DNA from: Verrucomicrobiota bacterium
Lineage (GTDB): Bacteria > Verrucomicrobiota > Kiritimatiellia > Kiritimatiellales > Pontiellaceae
Reading direction: 5' to 3'
NCBI GenBank assembly: GCA_024279685.1
Contig: JAJRRI010000053.1
Coordinates: forward strand, 1 to 51,708
DNA: 51,708 nucleotides
The position numbers and the translations under genes were made by a program. The notes below the pieces were generated by a model. That model did no database searches. It had not been told where the DNA came from and was given only the letters and a program-made list of their open reading frames with translations. Positions 44,337 to 51,708 of the stretch are shown here, piece after piece. Numbering within the stretch: position 1 is the first letter of the stretch; every line of letters begins with the position of its first letter.

Positions 44337-45284
44337 ATGTCCTCCCGAATAAAACTATTCTTCAAAAATATAGAGTACCTGGCCAAATATAACCTGCAAG
44401 ATTTGGCTCGCAGAGCGGCTTGGCTGGAAAACATGCCCTATGAGATTTCGGATCAACTTCAGAAAAAAAAGATACAAATTCCTCAAATGTCAGATCGTTT
44501 TGAAACCCTCGCCATCATGATCGAAAGAAAAAGTTCCGTATGTCGATACGGCGACGGTGAATGTAATCTGGCTCAAAATATTTCCATCCCCTGTCAGACC
44601 GCCTCTCCGCAACTAGCGACTCGCCTCCAGGTCATCTTAAAATCGAATCAGAAAGATATACTGATTTGTTTGCCCGATACATTCGGTTCACTGAATCAAT
44701 ATACCGCGCATGTACAAACCTTTTGGCGCTCGTACCTCGCAAAGCATCGCGCCAGCTTCTATCAACTCATCAATCTAAACAAACCATACTACGACACCAT
44801 GGTCTCTAGACCCTACATCGACTATGCTGACCAATCCCTAACCGGTCATTTTTACACTCAGTTTAAAGAAATATGGAACCATCGAAATGTCGTCATTGTG
44901 GAGGGGAAAAAAACAAAAATGGGGGTCGGGAACGATCTCCTGAAAGGTGCTCAGTCCATCAAACGGATACTGGGACCAGAACTCAACGCATTTGATCGCT
45001 ATGACAAGCTTTTGGAAGTCGCGCAGCAACAACCCAAAGATTCACTATTCCTCATCTGCCTTGGCCCTACGGCCACCGTATTAGCCTACGATCTAGCTCT
45101 AGCTGGATTTCAAGCCATCGATACAGGGCATCTCGATATCGAATACGAATGGTTCCTTCGCAAAACAACCGAACGTATTAAAATCATGGGAAAGTATGTC
45201 CTAGAAGCTCCCGAAGGAACCAAGGTGGAAGATTCGTCTGACGCCCAATATGAACAAGAAATCATTGCAACGGTGAATCAATAA
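44337..45284 (+). CDS. GT-D (DUF1792) family glycosyltransferase
   Basis: A 315-residue protein with the DUF1792/GT-D signature: CRYGDGECNLAQ near residue 65 (DGE metal site) and GHLDIEYEWFLRK near 270. DUF1792 enzymes add glucose in streptococcal serine-rich glycoproteins; here a role in polysaccharide assembly is likelier. No ribosome-binding site is clear at ATG 44337. Confidence 0.85.
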   Translation: MSSRIKLFFKNIEYLAKYNLQDLARRAAWLENMPYEISDQLQKKKIQIPQMSDRFETLAIMIERKSSVCRYGDGECNLAQNISIPCQTASPQLATRLQVILKSNQKDILICLPDTFGSLNQYTAHVQTFWRSYLAKHRASFYQLINLNKPYYDTMVSRPYIDYADQSLTGHFYTQFKEIWNHRNVVIVEGKKTKMGVGNDLLKGAQSIKRILGPELNAFDRYDKLLEVAQQQPKDSLFLICLGPTATVLAYDLALAGFQAIDTGHLDIEYEWFLRKTTERIKIMGKYVLEAPEGTKVEDSSDAQYEQEIIATVNQ

Positions 45285-45304
45285 AAACCAATCCAACACA
45301 TACA

Positions 45305-46141
45305 ATGAAGCCCCCCTCCCTCAGCCTTATTATTATTTCATACAACAGCGCCGGCATTATTGAGCAATGCCAGCGAGAGTTACTGGATGCCATGCCCTTC
45401 CCCACTTTGATCGTGGATAATGCCAGCCCCAACCAAAGCACCACGGTCTTAAAAAAAGAGTTCCCAAGGGCGGAAATTATCGCTCTAGAACAAAACATCG
45501 GCTATGGCCGCGCCGCCAATGTGGGACTACGAAAAATAAAAACACCGTATGCCCTATTGCTCAATCCCGATCTGACCGCCCCCTCCTAGCAGATTAACAA
45601 ACTACTCAATCACGCTCAAAACGATACCTCCAACACGGCGATCTGGGGGCCGGCCTCCCAGAAAAAGGATGCCACCGGTGAGTCGCCGCAAAGCGTCGAA
45701 TGGGTGAGCGGGTGCGCCATGCTCTTCGACATGAATAAACTGAGAGAGATTGGCTTTTTCGATGAAAATATATTCCTCTTTGCCGAAGAGACCGAACTCT
45801 GCGAACGCACCATTAAAGCAGGATATGAAATTAAGCTCTGCCGCGATGTCTATTTCAACCACCTCGTGGGTCAGGCCTCACCGCCCAATCCCAAAATAGA
45901 GTATATGAAATGGTGGCACTTTGGCTGGTCGCAATGCTATCTCATGACCAAACACAACCATACCACCTGGTATAAAAATCCGCTTCGAAAATGGATCAAC
46001 TACCGCATCCATAGCTTCACCTCCAACTCGTCCACCAAACGGTTAAAATGGGGAGCAAAAGCCGATGGAGCACGCGCCTTTATCCGCAGAGAAAAAGCCT
46101 TTGATAAAAATGGAAACGCCAAACAATCCAACATTGATTAA
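45305..46141 (+). pseudogene. GT2 glycosyltransferase interrupted by in-frame TAG
   Basis: The frame from ATG 45305 to TAA 46141 encodes about 278 residues of a rhamnosyltransferase-like GT2: LIIISYNSAGIIEQ, LIVDNASPNQS, RAANVGLRKI, LLLNPDL, then GCAMLFDMNKLREIGFFDE. It is broken by TAG at 45587-45589, after LTAPS and before QINKLLNHAQND. The downstream half has a possible GTG start at 45704 that lacks the N-terminal nucleotide-binding region. A CAG to TAG change would explain it. Confidence 0.8.
45587..45589 (+). other. In-frame TAG in the GT2 gene
   Basis: TAG separates LLLNPDLTAPS from QINKLLNHAQND in the same frame. The residues on both sides fit one GT2 domain. Confidence 0.8.
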
Positions 46142-46150
46142 CGGACACCT

Positions 46151-47194
46151 ATGAGCCTCCAGCCGATCAGGGTAAAAATGTTATGTGCAGGGGATGCTGG
46201 ACACTGGCTACGCCAACTGCCCAGCGAGAGTCCTTTTATGGGATCGTGCCAGTTTATTTTCGACTTAAACGAGCGTGACTACGACTGGCTGGTTGTTTAC
46301 GACGAGTTCCCTCCACTAAACAATGAGCGGCGGTCTATCCGCACGGAAGAACTCAGCTGTCCTTCGCAGAATACATTGCTAATCACCGTTGAACCCTCCA
46401 ACATTAAATCCTACGGACGGAGCTATACTCGGCAATTTGGTTGGATACTCACATCACAACCGGAGTGGGCATTGCCCCATCCCGGGCGCATCTATTCGCA
46501 ACCCGCTTTGCTCTGGTTCTACTATGCAAACCATCGCCACTCATACAACGAAATGGCCGCCAATCCCCCACTGGATAAGACCCAAACCATTGCAACGGTA
46601 TGCTCCAATAAACAGCAACGCCATACGGTTCATAATCAGCGCTATGAATTCACGCACGCCCTCAAAAGACAGATTCCTGAGCTGGAAATCTTTGGACGAG
46701 GAATCCAGCCGATCGAAGATAAATCCGAGGCGCTGGATTCCTACAAATACCACATCGCCATCGAAAATTTTATCGGGGAACACCACTGGACGGAAAAACT
46801 GGCCGACCCCTTCCTCGGCGCATGCCTGCCCTTCTACTATGGGTGTCCCAACGCCACCGACTACTTCCCCCCCGAAAGTTTTATTCCCATCGACATCAAT
46901 AATGTCGATGAAGCCGCTGAAATCATTCGACAGGCCATCGCCAATAACGAATATGAAAAACGCCTACCCCATATCCTTGAAGCCCGGCGCAGAGTAATGG
47001 AGGAATACAACCTCTTCGCGGTGCTGGCTCGGGAAGTTGAAGAACGGAATGTGCCGAAAAATACCCCCGAAGAACGACAACAAACCATCCTTTCTCGGCG
47101 AGCGCTACGCAAGCGACCAGCCGTTCTCGTCGCTGACCTCTTCGACAAGGCTCTCCTTAGAATACGAAATAGGGCTGGAAAAACAAATCACTGA
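46151..47194 (+). CDS. GT10-like (fucosyltransferase family) glycosyltransferase
   Basis: A 347-residue protein. The C-terminal GT10 pattern is clear: YKYHIAIENFIGEHHWTEKL, then ADPFLGACLPFYYG and PPESFIPIDI (about 200-260). GT10 enzymes transfer fucose or related sugars from a nucleotide donor. It ends the rightward cluster and meets a convergent small gene. Confidence 0.85.
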   Translation: MSLQPIRVKMLCAGDAGHWLRQLPSESPFMGSCQFIFDLNERDYDWLVVYDEFPPLNNERRSIRTEELSCPSQNTLLITVEPSNIKSYGRSYTRQFGWILTSQPEWALPHPGRIYSQPALLWFYYANHRHSYNEMAANPPLDKTQTIATVCSNKQQRHTVHNQRYEFTHALKRQIPELEIFGRGIQPIEDKSEALDSYKYHIAIENFIGEHHWTEKLADPFLGACLPFYYGCPNATDYFPPESFIPIDINNVDEAAEIIRQAIANNEYEKRLPHILEARRRVMEEYNLFAVLAREVEERNVPKNTPEERQQTILSRRALRKRPAVLVADLFDKALLRIRNRAGKTNH

Positions 47195-47210
47195 CCCGAT
47201 CGCTACATAC

Positions 47211-47375
47211 TTAATGAATTGAGAGCCTTTCGTAGTAATCGTCTCTCTTTTCCTTCAATCGTTTGTTCAAGCCCAAGACCAGCATACTCATCCAGCGGTA
47301 TGGCTGGTGTTTTTTCATACTTTCAGTGCGGTTTTTGGCCAGCGCTTGTCGGGAAGAAAAATAGATTCCACTCAT
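47211..47375 (-). CDS. 54-residue basic small protein coupled to a membrane protein
   Basis: A leftward frame starts at ATG 47375, which overlaps the stop of the upstream membrane protein as ATGA, and ends at TAA 47211. The 54-residue product is strongly basic (MSGIYFSSRQALAKNRTESM at the start) with an amphipathic C-terminus. I do not recognise it. The overlap points to translational coupling; the short length keeps confidence moderate. Confidence 0.45.
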   Translation of the reverse strand: MSGIYFSSRQALAKNRTESMKKHQPYRWMSMLVLGLNKRLKEKRDDYYERLSIH

Positions 47376-47944
47376 TTCTTAGAAATTGATGTCGAGAAGA
47401 ACGCGGCGGGTAGTAAAAGTGAATATCCGATGGTTTCGAAAATTTCCTCCCAAAATTTAGCTAGGTCGGTCTGAGACCCGTGGTCAAACAAGGACCCGAA
47501 TAGCAGTAGGGTAACGGCAGCAACCATTAAAGAGGCTGTGCGCGATCGGGCTATTCTTATGAAAGAGCCTTTCCACACAGAGTACGATTGGATCGCGAGC
47601 ACACAAAGCGCGATCCAGCCCAAGCCCATAATCAAGTTTCGCCCCGTGCCACTACCCATCCAAATCACCCATTGCGGTACCGCAAGTTTGTCGATATCCA
47701 ACTCTCTTAAAATAATCGATGGGCTCAGCCAGGCTCCCATCCAAAGAATGAAGCGGTAGATACGCTCCACCCGAAACGACTGAACCACGAAAATAAGTCC
47801 ACTTAGAAGAAGTAGCGCAACCTGTGTGTTTTCAAGCGCACCATTCTCTTTCGCTACCGTATAAGCATCCCCAGCGAATGCTGAAGATACAAAAAAAACG
47901 AACCCTGCTATCAACGGATAGAATGTTTTGGGGATAAATATCAT
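47372..47944 (-). CDS. Uncharacterised multi-pass membrane protein
   Basis: A 190-residue protein with about five hydrophobic segments. Charged residues sit next to or in them: LRELDIDKLAVPQWV (about 80), HGSQTDLAKFWEEIFET (about 155). No family is recognised. It diverges from the ABC transporter at 48089 and is followed by the small gene at 47375. Confidence 0.65.
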   Translation of the reverse strand: MIFIPKTFYPLIAGFVFFVSSAFAGDAYTVAKENGALENTQVALLLLSGLIFVVQSFRVERIYRFILWMGAWLSPSIILRELDIDKLAVPQWVIWMGSGTGRNLIMGLGWIALCVLAIQSYSVWKGSFIRIARSRTASLMVAAVTLLLFGSLFDHGSQTDLAKFWEEIFETIGYSLLLPAAFFSTSISKK

Positions 47945-48088
47945 TCGTCGAATTCTAAAGAATATAGATTCTAATTTAAAACCCTATTCTTGATATTCTA
48001 CCTGTGCCATCACCCCGCTCCAATTTTATCCCACCCTACATTTCACAGGTGTGGCGATATCTCCATAGGGAAGGAAGATCTTTAACAG

Positions 48089-49927
48089 GTGCTTCAATCC
48101 TTCAACCCAAGCTTGTATTTCGGCGGTCAGGCTTTACCTTCATTGATTCCAACTCGGAGACGATCGATTCAGCATACTGAGATTAAACTAGGCCGCTACC
48201 TCATTCCCCATCGCAAAGCAATTATTGCAACGGTGGGGTGCGTCCTGATCGCTGTGGGTATTAACCTCTACCTGCCCTATATCATGCGGCTGGTGATTGA
48301 TGGACTGTCCGAAAAAACATTGGATCGAACCACGCTGATACACCTGATGCTGACCTACTTTGTGCTCGCCGCCGTGTCGGTCGTTTTCTCGCGGTTGCTG
48401 CGCAGTATCCCGCTCAAACTCTCGCACAAGGTTGAGTATGTTTTGCGCAACGACGTATTCAATCACCTGACGAAGCTCGATCAGGAATACTACCGCAGTG
48501 AACGTACGGGCGATTTGATGACACGCCTTTCGTCGGACATTAACATTATCCGCGCCTCCATCGGCCAAGGTCTACTCCAAGGCATCCGCACCCTTGCCGT
48601 ACTTATATTTGCCTCGATCGTCATGGCGCTTACCGACCCCGGACTGGCACTACTGGTCTTCTCGCTTTACATCCCGATGGTTGGAATTTTCTTCCTGATT
48701 CTGCGCAAGATGCGGCGGCAGCAAAAAGAGTTGCAGGAGCATGTTTCTGAGGTATCGAACTTTTGCCAAGAGAGCTTTTCGGGCATCCGCACCCTCAAGG
48801 GCTTTGCGCTGGAGCGGCGGCGCAATGCGCAGTTCGAGGGGTTGAATGACGGACTGGTTGCAAAGAATATGATGTTGCAAGTGTCGCGCCAGATCCTCTG
48901 GCCGTTCATGGCATTCTGGTTCAGCCTCGGCATGATTCTGATCCTTAACTTCGGCGGCCGTAAAATCATCGGGGGTGAGCTAACGCTCGGTACGCTTACA
49001 CAGTTCATCCAATATCTCCTCTATATGCAATGGCCACTACTCGCCCTCAGCTGGACCATGAGCATGATGCAGCGCGGCAAGGTCAGCTGGATCCGCATCA
49101 AAGAAATTTTGGAACAGGAACTACGCATATCAGGAACCGAATCACATAAAAACAACGATCCCGAGGCCTCCATGGAGGCCTCGATTGTCTTCCAAAAGGT
49201 CGATCTAGACATTAATGGGCAAACCTTTCTCCACGGTATCGACCTCGACGTTCCCGCCGGAACCACGCTGGGCATCACTGGCCCGACGGGGAGTGGAAAA
49301 ACCCTGCTCGTCTCGCTCGTCGCGCGGTTGATGGATCCTACCCAAGGCTCCGTCTGGGTCGGCGGACGGAATATTCGTACCCTCCCGCTCGCTGACCTAC
49401 GGAGCAGGATTGGTTTTGCGGCTCAGGAACCGATGCTCTTTGCCCGGACGCTCGAACACAACATTGGCTTCGGCGTAGCGAAGCCCGATAAAAACCTGAT
49501 TAGCTGGGCCGCAGAAATCGCTCACCTGCGCGGCGATGTGGAGGGCTTCCCCGATCAATACCAGACGATGCTCGGCGAGCGCGGCGTAACCCTCTCCGGT
49601 GGGCAGCGCCAACGCACCGCCATCAGTCGGGCCATCGCCCGCCGCCCCGACATCCTCATTCTCGACGATGTGCTTTCCGCAGTCGATACACAAACAGAGG
49701 CGGCGATCATGGGAAAACTCCAACCGGTTATGGCCGAGCGGACCACCCTATTCGTGAGCCACCGCATTTCAACCCTACGCTATGCCGACGAAATCATCGT
49801 GATCGAAGAGGGGCGCATTACCCAGCGCGGCACGCACGCCGAACTCATCCGACAGCCCGGCTACTATGCCGAGCTAAATACCCTACAACAGCTTGAAAAA
49901 CAGCTTGAAGCAGATCCCCTGTGGTGA
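48089..49927 (+). CDS. Second MsbA-like ABC exporter
   Basis: A 612-residue half transporter: membrane domain about 50-340, ABC domain after. Walker A is GPTGSGKTL, signature LSGGQRQRT, Walker B ILILDDVLSAVD and the His switch VSHRISTLR. It is the normal LmrA/MdlB-type heterodimer or homodimer architecture; the substrate is unknown. The GTG at 48089 is used because no upstream ATG is in frame; AAGGAAG is about 13 bases before it. It is distinct from the exporter at 32.8 kb. Confidence 0.85.
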   Translation: MLQSFNPSLYFGGQALPSLIPTRRRSIQHTEIKLGRYLIPHRKAIIATVGCVLIAVGINLYLPYIMRLVIDGLSEKTLDRTTLIHLMLTYFVLAAVSVVFSRLLRSIPLKLSHKVEYVLRNDVFNHLTKLDQEYYRSERTGDLMTRLSSDINIIRASIGQGLLQGIRTLAVLIFASIVMALTDPGLALLVFSLYIPMVGIFFLILRKMRRQQKELQEHVSEVSNFCQESFSGIRTLKGFALERRRNAQFEGLNDGLVAKNMMLQVSRQILWPFMAFWFSLGMILILNFGGRKIIGGELTLGTLTQFIQYLLYMQWPLLALSWTMSMMQRGKVSWIRIKEILEQELRISGTESHKNNDPEASMEASIVFQKVDLDINGQTFLHGIDLDVPAGTTLGITGPTGSGKTLLVSLVARLMDPTQGSVWVGGRNIRTLPLADLRSRIGFAAQEPMLFARTLEHNIGFGVAKPDKNLISWAAEIAHLRGDVEGFPDQYQTMLGERGVTLSGGQRQRTAISRAIARRPDILILDDVLSAVDTQTEAAIMGKLQPVMAERTTLFVSHRISTLRYADEIIVIEEGRITQRGTHAELIRQPGYYAELNTLQQLEKQLEADPLW

Positions 49928-49929
49928 TT

Positions 49930-51453
49930 CTAAATGAGGAGAGGAATAAGCGCCGTGACGATCGAAAGAGCGATTAAACCGTAAGCAAATTTCCGCTGCC
50001 GAGTGGTGAATAGAGCAATCCATCCGGCGTACCAGAATAGGAGTGCAGTCAGGGGCGGCGGCGCAATAAAACCATACGCGTTGGGAAGTCCACCCACTGC
50101 GGCGACGGTGCCGAGCTGGGCATTGATAAAGACCAGTGCTGCATAGTTAAATAGTTCGGCGGCAGGCGGAATGAGAATGGCCAGCCACCCCGAAAGTACA
50201 ATGCAAAAGGTGAGGGGCACCACCACGAGGTTGGCGAATAACGAGACCGTGGAATAGGTTCCGAACAAGAGGGCCGTCAGCGGAACCGAGGCAATCAACG
50301 CGGCCACCGAAGTGCCCCCCAATGAAAGTACATAGGCGCGCACCGCGCGCCGCCATCCTTCCCCGCGAAAAACGAACCCCTGCGGAATGGCCGAAAAAAC
50401 CATTACGATGAAACAGACGACGGTGAAGGAGTAGATAAATCCAACGGAGCGAATTTCCAAGGGGTTGATCAAAAGAAGCAGGATGGCCGCGAACGCAATG
50501 GAAGATGGAACATCCGGCTTGCGGCGGAAGAGCGGCGAGAGAAAGTAGACCGCCGCCATCGTAAAGGCTCGTAGTGCACTGGACTTCATTCCGGTCACCG
50601 CCACATAGAAGAGCAATAAGGGTAACAGTCCATATCCCCACCGATCGCGGGGGAGTCCGGTGGCCTGAAGCACAACAATGATCAGCATTCCAACAATACC
50701 GACGTGTAGTCCGGAGATCGCGAAGATATGTAAGGTTCCTGTACGTCGGAATAATTGATGAGTTTCAGGCGGGATGGCTTTGCGATAGCCCAGCAGAAGC
50801 GCTTGATAAACGGCAAGTTGAGCCGAATACTCTTCAATTCCATTCGACAGGGTTTGCGCGGCAGATGCGCGCAGTTTCTGCCCCCAAGCAACGGGTAAAA
50901 ATCGCGGGGGCTCATCCAGCACGTTCCAGCCGCGAGAGGCCGAAAGTGACAATTCGATGGGCTCGCCGCCGGGAAATTTTCGAGTGCGTAGTTCGCCGGA
51001 AAAGTGAATACGCTCACCTCTCCGAAAGCCCATTGAAGAATGACCGCCCGAAATACTCACTTGGATACGACCCCGACACGTTTTCCAATCATCGGATGAG
51101 TTTATGCCCTCGCAGTCAAACGGAAACGTCCAGCTCCCACGGTCACCCGAACCGTAGACATAGAACTCCGGCGTTCCGGCTACACGCCCTATGAGCTGGA
51201 CAGGAGACCGTGGCAAGCGAGGAAGCAGTCGCTCGATGTCTGTTGCAGTGGGCGGTGCGGAAACCGCAGCAAAGCGGCAGGCGGCCACCAGCATCACACA
51301 ACTGAAGATCAATAGCGTCGATGCACCTGTCCGGAAAAATACTCCGGCCAATAAAAAAAGTAGCCCGGCAGCGACGAATAAAAATCCAAAAGAAAAGAGC
51401 CCGGTGGCTCCCATCATCATGCCCAGCACAACGGCTAAGGCGAGCCCAACCAA
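49930..51453 (-). CDS. ComEC/Rec2-family DNA uptake channel, short form
   Basis: A protein of about 507 residues with the ComEC N-terminal OB-like domain and the competence domain (IFAISGLHVGIVGMLIIVVL, about residue 250), with roughly ten membrane segments. The C-terminal metallo-beta-lactamase domain of full-length ComEC (about 250 residues more) is absent. ComEC moves single-stranded DNA across the inner membrane. The start is unclear: TTG 51453 fits, the frame is open up to the TAG at 51505, and no ATG lies between. It is divergent by tail from the ABC gene and follows a GT4 gene. Confidence 0.75.
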   Translation of the reverse strand: MVGLALAVVLGMMMGATGLFSFGFLFVAAGLLFLLAGVFFRTGASTLLIFSCVMLVAACRFAAVSAPPTATDIERLLPRLPRSPVQLIGRVAGTPEFYVYGSGDRGSWTFPFDCEGINSSDDWKTCRGRIQVSISGGHSSMGFRRGERIHFSGELRTRKFPGGEPIELSLSASRGWNVLDEPPRFLPVAWGQKLRASAAQTLSNGIEEYSAQLAVYQALLLGYRKAIPPETHQLFRRTGTLHIFAISGLHVGIVGMLIIVVLQATGLPRDRWGYGLLPLLLFYVAVTGMKSSALRAFTMAAVYFLSPLFRRKPDVPSSIAFAAILLLLINPLEIRSVGFIYSFTVVCFIVMVFSAIPQGFVFRGEGWRRAVRAYVLSLGGTSVAALIASVPLTALLFGTYSTVSLFANLVVVPLTFCIVLSGWLAILIPPAAELFNYAALVFINAQLGTVAAVGGLPNAYGFIAPPPLTALLFWYAGWIALFTTRQRKFAYGLIALSIVTALIPLLI

Positions 51454-51504
51454 GGGGCGGCGTGGTGCAATGCATAGTGCAAGATCGACGATGGCTCCCC
51501 TTTC

Positions 51505-51708
51505 CTACCCTTCCTTGGATAGCTGGTGATAGATCATACGGATTTTATGTTTAAAGCTGGAGTACGTGTGGCGGTCAGCCACAAGTTGCTGGCCTTCGTG
51601 TGCAACGGCCAATGAAAAAAGTGGCTCTTGGATTACGCGGAGCAGCCCTTCGGCTATTGAATCCGAATTGGGTAATACACGTACTGAGGTTTTTTCGGTC
51701 AGCACCTC
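51505..51708 (-). CDS. C-terminal end of a GT4-like glycosyltransferase, cut by window edge
   Basis: The minus-strand frame enters at base 51708 and ends at TAG 51505. The 67 residues read EVLTEKTSVRVLPNSDSIAE and end YHQLSKEG, as in the C-terminal helix of GT4 enzymes. The 5' part lies outside the window, so only the tail can be judged. Confidence 0.5.
   Translation of the reverse strand, partial: EVLTEKTSVRVLPNSDSIAEGLLRVIQEPLFSLAVAHEGQQLVADRHTYSSFKHKIRMIYHQLSKEG

Noticed and set aside
14762-46141. Genome-wide reassignment of TAG or TGA
   Set aside because: Both codons end several normal genes here at the expected place, and the only tRNA in the window is Asn. Local error, mutation or recoding is likelier.
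1-51708. CRISPR array or insertion sequence
   Set aside because: No regularly spaced repeats and no transposase-like frames were seen.

Overview
The window looks like chromosomal DNA from a Gram-negative bacterium of the PVC group, most likely Verrucomicrobiota or Kiritimatiellota. The evidence is an LPS-type outer-membrane gene set (LptF/G permease, LpxL acyltransferase, MsbA-like exporter, many glycosyltransferases), an ExbB/ExbD/TonB operon paired with a giant TPR lipoprotein-like protein, a zinc-free ribosomal protein S4, and an amino-sugar operon with a PIG-L deacetylase. The phylum is inferred from gene content; no 16S rRNA is present.

Layout. 0-6 kb: a truncated secreted protein, a ribbon-helix-helix regulator, and a leftward TonB-type energy operon (TPR, exbB, exbD, tonB, zinc ribbon). 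6-8 kb: rpsD alone between its own promoter and terminator, then a RES-Xre toxin-antitoxin pair. 8-18 kb: a nucleotidyltransferase; an amino-sugar operon (ROK-like kinase, PIG-L deacetylase, NagB, Na+ symporter) facing a divergent AraC regulator; a large secreted GH43/LamG-type protein broken by an in-frame amber codon; then the tmRNA. 18-29 kb: a leftward housekeeping block: trpS, a NotI-family restriction-modification cassette, scpA, scpB, pheA, and upstream SRP RNA, dnaX, ybaB, recR, tRNA-Asn. The lptF/G-like permease is at 28 kb.

29-47 kb is a long rightward cell-envelope polysaccharide cluster: LpxL-like acyltransferase, ELM1-type protein, a VapBC pair, GT4, MsbA-like ABC exporter, GT8-like, acetyltransferases, the fdtA/fdtC/fdtB-like set for a dTDP-3-acetamido-3,6-dideoxyhexose, MBOAT plus SGNH partner for O-acylation, DUF268 and other methyltransferase-like proteins, GT-D (DUF1792), GT2 and GT10. 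47-52 kb: a small two-gene membrane operon, a second ABC exporter, ComEC without its metallo-hydrolase domain, and the tail of another GT4.

The most striking theme is interruption of otherwise conserved reading frames. Three genes have a single in-frame stop (GH43/LamG TAG, C5 methyltransferase TGA, GT2 TAG). Two more (36.1 kb and 43.6 kb) stay in a sensible frame only if a -1 shift occurs at an A AAA AAC heptamer. dnaX carries an A10 run that on slippage would yield a short gamma-like product. These may be assembly errors, fresh pseudogenes or recoding; raw reads would decide. Of the three, the methyltransferase break matters most because its partner endonuclease looks intact.
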